64,000 nucleotides of DNA from Catonia carolina (taxonomy: Eukaryota; Arthropoda; Insecta; Hemiptera; Achilidae). This document shows positions 35,585 through 46,929 of the stretch, one piece after another. Numbering within the stretch: the first letter of the stretch is position 1; the number at the start of each line of letters is the position of its first letter. The position numbers were made by a program, and so were the translations under genes. The notes below the pieces were generated by a model that was given only the letters and a program-made list of their open reading frames with translations, was not told where the DNA came from and did no database searches. The stretch lies in NCBI GenBank assembly GCA_035578175.1, contig JAQMRL010000005.1, positions 54,293,722-54,357,721 on the forward strand, given 5' to 3'.

Positions 35585-37384
35585 ACTTTCTCTTGCTTAT
35601 ATGAATATAAAGGGTGATTCAAAACTTTACGGCAATCTCTTGGGATCTCATTCTATAGCTAAAAATAAGAAAAAAAGTTCATATAAACATATGCCTAAAA
35701 ACGCTTAGTTAGCGAGTTACGGCTAGCGAAAAATTTCACCTAGAACTCTGTACCCTCGGTGAAGTAAGGCCGTATAAAAATGTTAAAGGTAGTTGCAAAG
35801 ATACAAATACGATTGTTTCTTATGTTTATTAATCTGAAAAATTGAATAAAATTGGTTCCAGAGCTGTAAATGCAATACTTTCAGAGATATCTTACATAAA
35901 ACACAAGAATTGGTGCAAAGAAATAACACTTTTTGTGTTTAACGTCAGATTACTTCCATAAATGATAAATAAAGGTGTACTTTTTCTTTAATAAATTTGT
36001 AGAAAATTTAATTCTGAAAAGATTCATGTGAATTACTCAGGAAAAAAATGAATGAAAGATATTGAAATTTCGCTTTATTTAAAATCAAAACAGAAGCACA
36101 TAAATCGCACATTCTTAACTGCATAAATTATTAACTAATATGTAGGTTGGGAGTAACACCTGATAATGATCAGCTTTTACTCCCAACCTAATATTTACGC
36201 AGTTAAGAATGTGCGTTAAGAATGAGCATAAATTATTAACTAATATGTAGGTTGGGAGTAACACCTGATAATGATCAGCTGTTACTCCCAACCTAATATT
36301 TACGCAGTTAAGAATGTGCGTTTTATGTGCGTCTGTTTTGATTTTAAATAAAGCAAAATTTCAATATCTATTATTAATTTTTTCCTGAGTAATTCACATG
36401 AATCTTTTCAGAATTAAATTTTCTACAAATTTATTTTAGAAAAAATACACCTTTATTTACCATTTATGGAAGTAATCTGACGTTAAACACAAAAATGTGT
36501 TATTTCTTTGCACCAGTTCTTGTGTTTTATGTAAGATATCTCTAAAAGTATTGCATTTACAGCTCTGGAACCAATTTTATTCAATTTTTCAGATTAGAAA
36601 ACATAAGAAACATCGTATTTGTATTTTTGTAACTACCTTTAACATTTTTATACGGCCTTACTTCACCGAGGGTACAGAGTTCTAGGTGAAAGTTTTCGCT
36701 AGCCGTAACTCGCTAACTAAGCGTTTTTAGGCAAATGTTCATATTATGAACTTTTTTCTTATTTTTAACTATAGAATGAGATCCCAAGACATTGCCGTGT
36801 AGTTTTGAATCATTCTGTATAGGAAGAAATGTATTGTTTTTATATAGATTTTTCGAAATTGAGTTTTTTACCGGATATACAAGTTTTTAGACCCCCGAAC
36901 CCAAAAAACATGTTATTATCGATTGGTGTGTGTGTTTGTTAACAAAATATCTCATGAATGGAAAATTGTACGTAAATGAAACTTGACACTTTAGTTAGGT
37001 AGCCACGAACATTTTCATCCAAATCGGTCAACCGGAAGTAGTAGTTTATTCGTGTCATTTTTCACTTTTTTGCGATTTTCTAAAAATAACTTGTACGATT
37101 TTTTTAAAAATCACCTCATGTACTACATTTTTTATGCTCTACAAGACAGGGTAGGCGCCATGTCTGGTGAAATTCTTGAAAAGGCTGTTTTTCGTAAAAA
37201 CATTGTTTTTTTTAAGATTGCGGCTTTAATATGCATTTTAGCGCAAAAATTTATAATAAAACTTGTAGACAATTTAAAATTCTACAACTTTTATTAAAAA
37301 TTCTTTTTGAATAGCTCTTAGTTTAGCGGTATTAGCGATTTCTGTTTTTTCTCACGAAAACGTGTGAAAAATTGATTGTTTTTA
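35585..37384 (+). repeat. GT-tract repeat family copy interrupted by a foldback element
   Basis: The first 25 bases (ACTTTCTCTTGCTTATATGA, 35586-35609) are separated from the rest (AGGAAGAAATGTATTG onward, 36819-37384) by the foldback element at 35610-36818. The right part has the TCGAAATTGAGTTTT block, a short GT tract (36926-36938) and GACAGGGTAGGCGCCATGTC, and fades near 37384. Confidence 0.85.
35610..36818. mobile_element. 1.2-kb foldback (long-TIR) element
   Basis: The two halves are reverse complements over about 510-560 bp per arm: AGGGTGATTCAAAACTTTAC / GTGTAGTTTTGAATCATTCT at the tips and TCTGTTTTGATTTTAAATAA inside. The middle is a 105-bp unit, itself palindromic (TAGGTTGGGAGTAACACCTG, ATAATGATCAGC, TTTACTCCCAACCTAATAT), present twice (from 36121 and from 36226). 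A TA-type insertion into TATATAG is plausible. No open frame, so it depends on an outside transposase. Confidence 0.9.
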
Positions 37385-37439
37385 AATTTAAAAATTCCCG
37401 TTATATTTTTACCAAACCTCGTATACGATGATATGCTAT

Positions 37440-38290
37440 CGAACTGAATATATACAGTGAACTAAATAGACCTACTATGGGTTTCTTTGTCATAGACACC
37501 CGAGTTTGAACCCTTGCATCTCAAAATTATAAATCGGATTTTAACATATGTTACATTAAAATTTAGCTCAGTTTACTCTGCGTTGACCTATAATGAGCTA
37601 TATTTGAATTTTGTTTAAAAATTGCTATATTGAGGTTGGAAAGCAAAAAGACCCGATTTTTTGCTACCGCAACAAATTTCATGCGTTTTGAGGCGTGTAA
37701 CTCGATAAATTTAACCGAAAAGTTTGAAATTTTAACACAACATATACAATTATATTCGTACAGCGTGTACGAAATTAATTTTAAATTTTTATTTAAATTA
37801 AATAAAAATTTAATTTTAATTTTATTTAAATTTTTATTTATTACCAATATTCTGAACCCTTGCTATCTCGACAACCACTCGATCGTTCGGCACGGGCAAA
37901 CTATCGTTTTATTCAGCGTAAAAATTGTACAAAAATATGTTATTAACATGAAATATTGATTGGCCAGTGTTGTGGTAGAATTATTAAAATTTTGAAAAAT
38001 AGACTTGGTAATGCGGGGGATGGGCGCTACTATCTATGTCGCCTGAATCTGACTCTCTCCCTGAATGTCTTTCTGTCTTCCAACGTCGATATAGCAATTT
38101 TCAAACAAAATTAAAAATATAGCTTTATTATAGGTCAACGCAGAATAAAATGAGCTAAGTTTTGATGTAAAATATTTTGAAATCCGTCTCATAGTTTTGG
38201 AGATGCAAGGGTTCAAACTCGGGCGTCTATGATTATGAAACTGATAGTAGATTGTCTATTATTTACCAAGGCTCGAAGACATTTCCGGTA
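37440..38290. mobile_element. Long-TIR non-autonomous element, copy E1
   Basis: CCCGAGTTTGAACCCTTGCA (about 37500) recurs inverted as TGCAAGGGTTCAAACTCGGG (about 38203-38222). The arms extend about 170 bp through TCTGCGTTGACCTATAAT. The interior has GAACCCTTGCTATCTCGACA and a GCGGGGGATGGGCGCTACT block. A relative lies at 53750-54470. Confidence 0.75.
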
Positions 38291-38849
38291 ACCCATTAGT
38301 GTAACTAGTGAGAATGTGGTGATACTAATGCACGTGCAGAAAAATTACCTGGTCTCGTTCCTTATTCGTCACATTCATTCTAAAAGTAGACGTTAAACCA
38401 AAAAAAGTATCCGAACTATAAAATGTGTGTTGTTATGGATTAGTCACACACCGGATGTGATACTTGTCTCAGGCGTTCGGAGACTGTTTGAAGTAGAAAA
38501 GTTACGGTGTGTGAAATAACATCTCATCGCAAGGTAGCTCAAGTCATCTTGGGCTGCGCATAAGCCGAAACACATGTGAATACCATCCAGCTTTTCACAC
38601 AGCAGTCAAACGTATAGTGTAGTAGTATATTAACTGGGTTTTCGTCGACTTGGTGTTCGAAAAACAGGCGCTAAATTGGCCTAGGCTACGGCATGATTGG
38701 TTGGATTAATTTTTCTCCTCGCACATAATTTTAAAAGTAGAGATACTTGTAATGCAGTGTAAGGTATTTCACATCAAATATATACATATTTTTCTACTAT
38801 ATTTTAATTATTTTCAATTTTTTTTGAAAAAATTGTTTGTCATTGTTGG
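38291..38849. other. Intron spacer, nothing recognised
   Basis: No gene, RNA or repeat supported. Confidence 0.4.
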
Positions 38850-39590
38850 TGTCAACTTTTAAAATGTTCACTTATCATTTTCCTGTACGTCCGTCACAAC
38901 TAGATGTCTGAAACTACAAAAAATAACAACAAATCGTTTTCAGATTCGTAATCTACAAAAACGTTAGTGGGCCTAAATTAGGTTTGAAGTTCCGGTTTTC
39001 ACCGGAAGTGGCCCAAAACCGGAAGTCAAGAAATCAAAGCCGGAATTTGCAAACAAAAACAATGACTTTCGATTTTTCTTAAAGAGAATCATCATTATCG
39101 TTAATTATTTTATACAGAGGCAAAATTCGCGGCCAGAAAGAACAAAATTCAAAACACGTTCGTCTCTCACGCACAATTGAACGCTCTCTGCTTAGCACAA
39201 ACGATTTCGACTTAAATGTGTGGCGGGGCGATGATCTTAGCATGCGCGTGGTGGAGCGAAAGCGAGTGACTAAATGTATTAGAAAGAGACAGATAGCGTA
39301 TTGGCTTACGGCAGTTGTCATACACGAAAACTAAGGCAATGTTGTCTCCATATAGTATACTCAAAGGTAGATACTGAAATTATTGAGTTTGAAGTTCCGA
39401 TATCGACCGGAAGTGGCCAAAAACCGGAAGTAAAAAAATCACAGTCGCAATTTGGAAACAAAAATAGCGTCATTCAATTCCTCTTAAAGAGTAGATACAG
39501 AAAAATCACTATTGTTTTTTCCTATTTGTCAAAGGTAAGTTTTTTAAAAATTGCCACCAGCCGTGAGACGCGTCGTCTCATGAAAGGGAT
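38850..39590 (+). repeat. Dispersed repeat with GACCGGAAGT blocks, copy 1
   Basis: Shares with 51060-51570 the order CATTTTCCT, GTCCGTCACAACTAGATGTC, GAAACTACAA, GTTCCGGTTTTCACCGGAAG and the end block CACCAGCCGTGAGACGCGTC then TCATGAAAGGGATTTTT. A segment of about 270 bases (about 39087-39360) separates two internal units that are adjacent in the other copy. Confidence 0.65.
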
Positions 39591-39601
39591 TTTTATTATT
39601 A

Positions 39602-39645
<44 letters not shown>
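39591..39645 (+). repeat. (ATT)n microsatellite
   Basis: About 18 near-perfect ATT units at the 3' end of the dispersed repeat, 54 bp before an SLC26 acceptor. Confidence 0.9.
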
Positions 39646-39698
39646 TAATTTTTCCACTGTTCGTCATCAGGGCTTTTTGAGTAATATGTATTTTACAG

Positions 39699-39925
39699 GT
39701 TATTTGGTGGTTAATTTTATATCAATGCCGGTTGTTATTGGTTTTATAAATGGAGCAACAATTAGTATTGTAATTGCTAGTTTGCCAGGTATATTAGGAA
39801 TAAAATTTCACGCACGAGGATGTGTTGAACGAATCATTTTATTAGCACAACATATTCATGAAACGAAATATTGGAGTGACTTGCCAATGGGAGTCAGCTG
39901 TATTATTGTACTTCTTATTTTATCG
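39699..39925 (+). CDS. SLC26 plus-strand gene, exon 3 seen
   Basis: Acceptor ATTTTACAG, donor GTGAGT. Joined to the previous exon the codon is G|GT. It encodes GYLVVNFISMPVVIGFINGA then TISIVIASLPGILGIKF and LPMGVSCIIVLLILS (segments 5-6). The block FISxPVVxGFxxxAxxxI is the classic SLC26 signature around segment 5. A nearer AG at 39670 would also be open in this frame but breaks the fit to the family. Confidence 0.9.
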
Positions 39926-39948
39926 GTGAGTTAGATTTAATATTTTTA

Positions 39949-40570
39949 TGTCATCATCATCATCATCATCATGTATCAAGAATTAGGCTCTATGGCCTGG
40001 TCCGGCATCCATCTCATTTTAGGTCTTCCTAAGCCTCGCTTCCCTCTAGGTTTATATTTCCATGCTCGCAAAGGAAGTCTGTGAGCTGGCATGCGAAGTA
40101 AATGGTTCACCAGTTTCTCATATGTATTCTTAACGTTCCCAACAGTGACTGAACATTCAACTCAGCGCGGATAGCTTCGTTACGTACTCTATCTAACTGG
40201 GTACAACCTTTGACTCCCCGCAAAAACCTCATTTTAGCAGCCGGGATACGAGATTCATTCCTCTTTAATGATACCCATGTTTCACTCCCATATGTTATGA
40301 CTGATGTAGACATTGCTCTATAAAATTTCATTTGGGTGTCCTCATTTTCTTTCCTATTGTCCTGCGAATAGAACCGCAGAATTTTGCCAGTTTTTCACTC
40401 GTCATCATCTTTGTCATAGGAAATCTTGCATCCTAAATATTTAAAGTCTCGAACTTGTTCTATAGTTCAGTTGCCAAGTAGCCTAAAATTTTTGAGCGAA
40501 CCGGCCATCTTCCCTTGAATGCCATAACTTTTGATTTTTGCGTCGATATTCTCATGCTCATTAATATGTT
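39949..40570 (-). mobile_element. RTE-like LINE 3' end
   Basis: Minus-strand translation gives RDFKYLGCKISYDKDDDE (about 40385-40450), MKFYRAMSTSVITYGSETWV (about 40270-40331), KMRFLRGVKGCTQLDRVRNE and HRLPLRAWKYKPRGKRG, the standard end of RTE-type LINEs. The 3' end is a (TGATGA)n tail (39951-39973 on the plus strand as ATC repeats), typical of the group. One to three frame breaks; 5' part absent. Confidence 0.75.
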
Positions 40571-42451
40571 TGTTTCATTGTTTACCGAGTCCACGTTCAC
40601 AAATTACAATGAAATGATATTTTTTATAAAAATTTGTTGCGTGTAAGAATGGTAAGATGATTGCAAAATTCAAACCAATATTACCCTACTTTCTCTTTTG
40701 AAGGTGGTTATGCAACCTCTAAATCAAAAACAATACTGACGTTACCTTTCTGATGTCTGAATGTTACAGCGTACTGCATAGCCGTCAGCTCCGTGTGTAA
40801 GGGATGAAGTTGAGAATGTTTTATGCCTGATGTTATCCAGTAGTGGATGAACTCAAGCTTTGTCCCTGTCTTTGAGAACTAAACTAACGGGTGGCTTATA
40901 AGAAAAATAATAATTCTTGTACGACCCATACAAATTAACATAACTCACCTGTCGCGCAGGGTGGAGATAAATTGCTGGCTCGGAGGGAAGGCATAATGTA
41001 GCCTAGTGGGAGAAGTTGTAAACCTTGCACCACCTTCAACTTTGACCGGTGGGCAAATACTTTAATGAGAACTAAAAAAATAATAAAAAATCGTTGGGCG
41101 CCTGCTCTGTCAACAGAGAATGAGAAAATAAATAAAAAAAACTATATATCTTTTTTCTAAACTAAATATTTAATTGATCAACTTACTAACTAAATTAATT
41201 AACTACTAACAAAATTATACTTAAATTACCCTAACCTATTTATAAAATACAGCCAACCTTTACTCTGCCGCGACTTTAAAACAAAAAACAACTTAACAAA
41301 CCCTTGGTAAATATACTATAAATTTACCTCCAATTAAATATGTAACCCCTATTTTCTTCTTTTCTTTGTTCTCCTGGTCACTCCTCGTTCTCCTAATCAC
41401 TTTTTCAAACGCTGCTCCTTTTAAACAACTTCTCTGTTTCACTCAAAGTCCCAAAAGAACCCATTATAAATTTTCTGGGTCCGAACCAGGAAACCTCTGC
41501 CACCCTCCCTCTCCCAACAACCGTTCAACCAACCTGGAGGGTCTACGGGAACTCTTTCCCGTAGACCCCAGTGATTGGCTGAAAGTTTATAGGTGTAAGA
41601 AAGGCCCAAAAACATCTATAGGACTCGTTTTAATGGAAGATGTAGCAACTGGGTTTTTAAATCGCGTCTGTAATCCGATTCGTCGAAATGTACTCAACAC
41701 ACGCGACCACTATCAGCAGAAAATGAATCGGCCGGCTTGCAAGCATTTGTCCACTTCAATCTAGTTTCACTGGCTTTTAACGAAAACTGTGAAACTTAAT
41801 GCCCAACTCCTTTTTGTGTCTATCGCAATCAGAACACCCGGCAATCGCACAACACACCATTATTAAAGACTAGTAATGCATTACATACCGTATATTAAGA
41901 CTAGTACCATCACAGACTGACACAGTACGCATCAAGCGTCGGCTATTGCTGATGACAAGGCCAAGCGTGTTTGTTTGTTGTGTATTAACAGTGACTAACA
42001 CATACACAATTTGTTTACAAGAGGATTCAACTAACAAAAACCGGACTATTAGTTATATCACTAACTTGTTGTTTCGTTATTCACAATAAAGCTAGGCAGA
42101 TGTTTTTTGGAGTGATTGAAAAATGTGAAAACAAATCCAAATTTCAACTATTGAATTATTCTATTACCCTATCACTATTGAATTAGAACATGAAAATTTA
42201 GATCCGGTAGGGTAACAATTAGGCATGCAAGTTAGTTCATCAAAAAGTAATACGGGTCTCATGTTTTTGAGTAGCCTAGTAAATAAACCCTTAATTAGTA
42301 TGCATGAAAGCATTAAAAAAGTGGTTTAATAGAATATTATTTTTATAAGAAGATAATATTTCCTAACTAATTCCATGATTTGATTTGATTTATATAAAAC
42401 ACTTTATGAAGTTACTATATCCTCTACCTATAAGTATATTTATAAAATATA
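40571..42451. other. Long intron stretch without recognised gene
   Basis: An open frame at 41366-41764 has no ATG (TTG start) and no known motifs. The stretch 40900-41050 looks repeat-like but no second copy was found here. Confidence 0.35.
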
Positions 42452-43814
42452 CAGGTGATTATAAATGAAATAGACACATTCGACAGCTTCTTAAACATCA
42501 AACTGGTGTATTTGAATATAGTAAATGATATAGGTTTGTAGGGAATTTTTTAAAGTTTATGTTGGTACAACTGTTGCTAGCATTTTGTTGTTGGATGCTG
42601 TTATAACGACGAGTCTAGCAAAATGGCTGCTACTCAAGTAAAGAAAGCTTATTGTGTTCTTGAATTAACCAAGACAAACTCGGTTACGGTTGTGCAACGC
42701 CATTTCAGAACAAGATACGGTAAACCACCACCACCAAGACAATCAATCTATGACTGGTATAAACATTTTGAAAACAGTGGATGTCTGTGTAAAAGGAAGA
42801 GTACTGAAAGACCTGTTACAGAAAAACAAATTGACAGTGTTCGTGATGGTTATGTACGAAGTCCAGGAAAATCAACTAGATCAGCAAGTTTAGAATTGCA
42901 AATTCCTCAACCGACTGTGCGGAAAATTCTGCGCAAACGTTTGAAAATGACACCTTATTGAAGTTAGTACAAAGTTTAAATACCAGTGATTTAAATACCA
43001 GTTAGTACAAGTTTAAATACGTAAAATTTTTTGTCTGGAGATGCAACATTGTGTTGAAAATGACGACGCATTCTTTAATCGCCGAATTTTCAGTGATGAA
43101 TGTAATTATCACAATAGTGGAAAAGTTAATAGACATAATGTTAGAATATGGAGCACAGAAAACCCAAAAATAACTTTAGGCTACAGCATACACGCGATTC
43201 CCCTAAAGTAAATGTCTTTTGCCCATTATCTCGTGAAAAGGTTTACGGGCTGTTCTTCTTTCACGAAGTGTCAGTACCCGGAGTAATTTATCTGGACATA
43301 TTAAATGAATGGTTAATGCCTCAACTCCAGGAAGATAGTGATAACTTCATTTTTGTACAAGATGGAGTTCCGCCTCACTGGCACTTACAGGTCAGAAATT
43401 ATATTGACGAATGTCTTCCTAGACGATGGATCGGCCGTGCAAGTGAGGAAAACATTGTGTTTACGCCGTGGCCACCTCGTTGTCCAGATTTAACGCCGTG
43501 CGACTTTTTCTTATGGGTTATGTAAAAGACAAAGTTTTTGTACCCCCGCTTCTGTAGACATCGATGATCTAAAACAACTTATCGCAAATGCTCTTGCCAC
43601 AGTTGACCGTCATATCCTTAATCGTGTGTGGGAAGAATTCGACTACCGTGTTGATATCTGTCGTGTTACAAATGGTGCACACATTGAACATCTGTAAATA
43701 TTTTCAATAAAAACTTAATGAATTCTTCTATATAATCATGTAATTACCTTAACTTTTCAAAAATAGATTTTCTATAAGCTATCGAAACTATCTATTTCAT
43801 TTATAATCACCCTG
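42452..43814 (+). mobile_element. Tc1/mariner-superfamily transposon with DUF4817-like N-terminus, broken
   Basis: TIRs of about 40 bp: ACAGGTGATTATAAATGAAA on the left and the complement of CAGGGTGATTATAAATGAAA on the right. The transposase starts at 42623 (MAATQVKKAYCVLELTKTNS) with a helix-turn-helix region (RHFRTRYGKPPPPRQSIYDW) and stops at 42961. After a damaged stretch with a duplicated AAATACCAGT-type block it continues with RIFSDE (about 43085), YGLFFFHEVSVPGVIYLD, FVQDGVPPHWH (about 43350) and PWPPRCPDLTPCDFFLW (43468-43515), then VKDKVFVPP and RVWEEFDYRVDICRVTNGAH to a stop near 43697. At least two frameshifts. About 46 residues separate the second Asp (QDG) from the CDF Asp, against 34 in ordinary mariners. 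Confidence 0.85.
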
Positions 43815-44091
43815 CATATTATATATACCTACATGATATTCCAAAAATAAAATAAAATTTGGAATATTATATCTTATTCTTATTAAAAACGACCGCAGAC
43901 CGGTAAGGCTGCTCTGGTAAAAAGCAATTTCTTCAATAAAATTTTTTACAAAGATCGAAAACGTCGGAATTAATTTTCTTAAAATGAAAAAAATTAATTG
44001 AATGTGTTAATATTATTGAAAACAAATGACATGAATTACAAAATAATATAATTTTAATTAATAAAATGAATAAAAGATAAAAGTTATAATT

Positions 44092-44493
44092 TAAATAATA
44101 AATTGAACAGCCAAACAAAAATTATATAAATACTCACCTCAAAGTATTACATGATCGAGACATCTTTCGTCTCACACGGAGACATCATCAGGACGAACTT
44201 CACACAATCGCACAAAACACATAATACAAATAAAACACATAAGGTGAGACCACGTCAATAAATTTAACGTAATTGTTTGCCTCATTTGGCCGGATAGTTG
44301 CTCGTGATATAGTTATAAAACAATTACATTAAATTTATTGACGTGGTCTTCACCTTATGTGTTTTATTTTATGTGTTGTGTGATGTTCGTCCTGATAATG
44401 TCGCCGTGTGAGACGAAAGATGTCTCAATCATGTAATATTCTGAGGTAAGCATTATAGATAATTTTTGTTTGGCTGTTTATTTTATTATTTAG
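44092..44493. mobile_element. Palindromic MITE, arms about 180 bp
   Basis: AACAGCCAAACAAAAATTAT at the left is complementary to ATAATTTTTGTTTGGCTGTT at the right. The arms continue through CATCTTTCGTCTCACACGG, ATCAGGACGAAC and ATAAGGTGAGACCACGTCAA. The loop is about 45 bp. No coding capacity. It ends 185 bp before an SLC26 exon. Confidence 0.85.
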
Positions 44494-44678
44494 TACAAGC
44501 AAACAAAGGAAATAATGTTTAATAAATTAAGATTATAATTTATCTTTTTCCGTTTATAACGTAGTAAGTAGGTCTACATGTCATCCTATGCAAGCCTCCC
44601 CATTTAGGTTGTTTCGGTTTACTAGAGTTTTACTGTTTTTTGAGATTATTTCATATTTTTATTGAATTTTTTTCGCAG

Positions 44679-44841
44679 CAATTAGGACGTATTAAGTTTA
44701 AAGGTGAATCTAAAGTGAAAGGATTAATAGGAAAAATATTTCTAGTGATAGCACTGTCACGTAATGGTATAGTTGTATTACTAGCTGTTGGTGCAACGGC
44801 TATATTTGAACACTATTGGAAAATACCGTTTAATGTTGCAC
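44679..44841 (+). CDS. SLC26 plus-strand gene, exon 4 seen
   Basis: Acceptor TTTTTCGCAG, donor GTAAGT. Phase 0 in, phase 1 out. Encodes QLGRIKFKGESKVKGLIGK, IFLVIALSRNGIVVLLAVGA and TAIFEHYWKIPFNVA, corresponding to the loop and transmembrane segments 7-8 of the family. The segment RNGIVVLLAVGATAIFE aligns with the RNAxVVxxxxxxAY-type block of SLC26A11-like proteins. Confidence 0.85.
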
Positions 44842-45029
44842 GTAAGTTGCGTACTTTATTCTTTATTTTATTGTTTATATTTGTATTGTATGACAATTTG
44901 ATAGCTTTAAGTACCTCAAGGACACAAATGACCGAAGACCAGCGAAAAAGCAGCAAACAGCAGCCGACGAGGAAAGATGGACGCTGCACTCTAAAGAATT
45001 TACGACCTATATAAGAAGAAAGCACTCCT

Positions 45030-45735
45030 AAGATCAAATATTATAATATGTCGCCGACCGACGCCGACGACACGTGGCAAAATCTTGCTTGCGAAATTGG
45101 TGGCCCTGAAAAGAGCCGTTTGGGTTTATGTGGTGGCCTTGAAAAGCCTGTGGGCGGGGTGTGTTTTGTTGTGGGCCCTGAAAAGGCCCGTTGTATATAG
45201 CCGGAAGAGGCGAGTCGGCGTGCTGAGAGCGGGAGCCCAAAGAGTGACGGCTCAGCTACCAGATTCAGGCCTAACTCTCCCTCAGCGACAGTTAGGTCTC
45301 CACTACAGCGTGACATTGGTGGCCCCCGGAGCCCCGTAGTGTCAGGTCGGCGTACGTCGTTGGCCGATAGCGCGGCCGAGAAGGTTCTCTCCAGTCCTGC
45401 GCTGATTTCTATCCTCACCATGGTGTCAACAGGTATGCACGAGCTTCCTTCGGCGGGCCGGGTAGACGAAGGCTGACCGATGCTGGAATGTGCGTCCACC
45501 ACCGGTAGAGTCGACCAGGGATGATGCGTCCGGTCTCAGCTGGGCTCTTCTTCCTTGTTCTCCGTTCGGGAGTCGGATGGCGAGTGTACCTCGCGGGCCA
45601 ATGCGGCCGCTTAAATCCCCCTCCGGCAAGTTCACTTCATGTCTGAGGGTAGCCACTACCTACTGCGCGTCGGTAGCGCTCCCCTCGGCAGGCAGGTTCT
45701 GGGACCGTCTGCAGCGCTGATAATGGTGAGGGCCT
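45030..45735. other. GC-rich island with a histone-type stem-loop on the minus strand
   Basis: This is about 700 bp of clearly GC-rich sequence in an AT-rich intron. On the minus strand 45103-45118 reads GGCTCTTTTCAGGGCC, an exact fit to the animal histone mRNA 3' stem-loop GGYYCTTTTCAGRRCC, with the usual flanks (CCCAAAC before, ACCA after). Related, degenerate hairpins follow at about 45133-45147 and 45174-45190. No histone coding sequence is adjacent. On the plus strand a long readable frame with two or three stops (SPTDADDTWQNLA, SPKSDGSATRFRPN, SSPALISILTMVS) may be a decayed retroelement protein. Confidence 0.6.
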
Positions 45736-46230
45736 CGGCGACAATTACCGTAATAAAACCTGAATGTCTGTATGCGATTGAGTGCCTTATAAAGACCGGA
45801 ATGGCTGTGCTAAGAAAGGCAAAGAAATTTTAGAGAAAGATCCTTCACATGACAACGTGTCCGAAGACAAACTCATCAGTACAAAAAATGAAGGTTTATT
45901 GGAACCCTTCATTCAGAAAACATTCTTTACAAAATGAAAATTACGAAATTATACGAAAGACTACGAATTCTACGGACATCTGTGTAGAATGGACGACGAA
46001 CGGATGACAAAAAAATATGCAAGGGACTTAACAATATCCCTACGTAATCGGATAAATGATCTAAAGAAGTCAAAGGGTAAATGGAGAAAACTAAATAAAC
46101 CGAGTAACAAAAAAGGGTTCGAACCAAATACAGACAACTCATTACTTTCTTTAAGTGCTTCTACGAAGATCAGTAGCAAAACGCCGGATGGACGGGAGAA
46201 AAGAGAAACGCCTACAGGGAATAAACGCTA
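45736..46230 (+). pseudogene. LINE C-terminal fragment
   Basis: Reads VIKPECLYAIECLIKTGMAV then, after stops, KDYEFYGHLCRMDDERMTKK and a lysine-rich tail. VKPxxLYAxECL followed by FYGHxxRMDxxRLTKxI is a typical end of L2/RTE-style LINE polyproteins. Directly follows the GC-rich island, so the two may belong to one inserted element. Confidence 0.65.
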
Positions 46231-46929
46231 AGAATGATGTTTTGTAAAAAGTGTTTCCAAGAATGTATAAAGTCCTTTTACATAATCTAAAACGGTCTTA
46301 CACGAAGAAAAAATATTTATGCATTTACAATTCCGTGTATTCACAACTAATAAATTTGATAATAATACTGGAAAACGCCATGAAAAATTACTTTACGGAA
46401 AACAATACTCAACAATAAAACTCCCACGAGATCTAGACACATTAAGGTAGCCTATGCTGCATGTCTACGCCAACGTCTTTGTGTTTTTTGAGGAAGTTTC
46501 AAGATTATTGTATCCCGTGTAAGTTGGTTTTCGTTTTCAGGAAGTTTCTTTTTAAATTCCTGTAGGTCTGTCAACAAAGCACGTTGACAACAAAGCATTG
46601 GTATTTCGATTGATGCGTTGTAGTTTGTTAGGGACGGTATGTTTCACTGAGCCGAGGATTTGACAGCAGTAGGAAGTTTACTAAGAACAGACTAGAGAGT
46701 TTTAGGTTATGGTAATAATTTTAGCTGAATCTGTAGACGTAAGCGTTGTAATGAGTGAAGGAAATAACCTCTGCAACATTTATTGAACAACTTTTGTTTT
46801 AAGTCAATGTTTGTATTTCAGGTAACACGTCGGCGTATCTGTAAACCAGATAACGTAATTTGTCAGTCTGCGTTAAAGCGGAGTCGTACAAAAATTCAAA
46901 AAGATAGGGGTCTAGCTATATTTTTTTTG

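Noticed and set aside
39671..39698. Earlier splice acceptor (CATCAG at 39670) for SLC26 exon 3
   Set aside because: It would add residues that do not fit the family; TTTTACAG at 39691-39698 gives the expected LGYLVxFIS junction in phase.
41366..41764. 132-residue open frame with a hydrophobic, signal-peptide-like start
   Set aside because: It begins at TTG, not ATG, has no recognisable domain, lies in an intron and has no splice or transcript support.
45041..45502. 153-residue minus-strand frame next to the histone-type stem-loop as a histone gene
   Set aside because: The sequence has no histone-fold motifs; the frame is Pro/Ser-rich and overlaps the stem-loops themselves.
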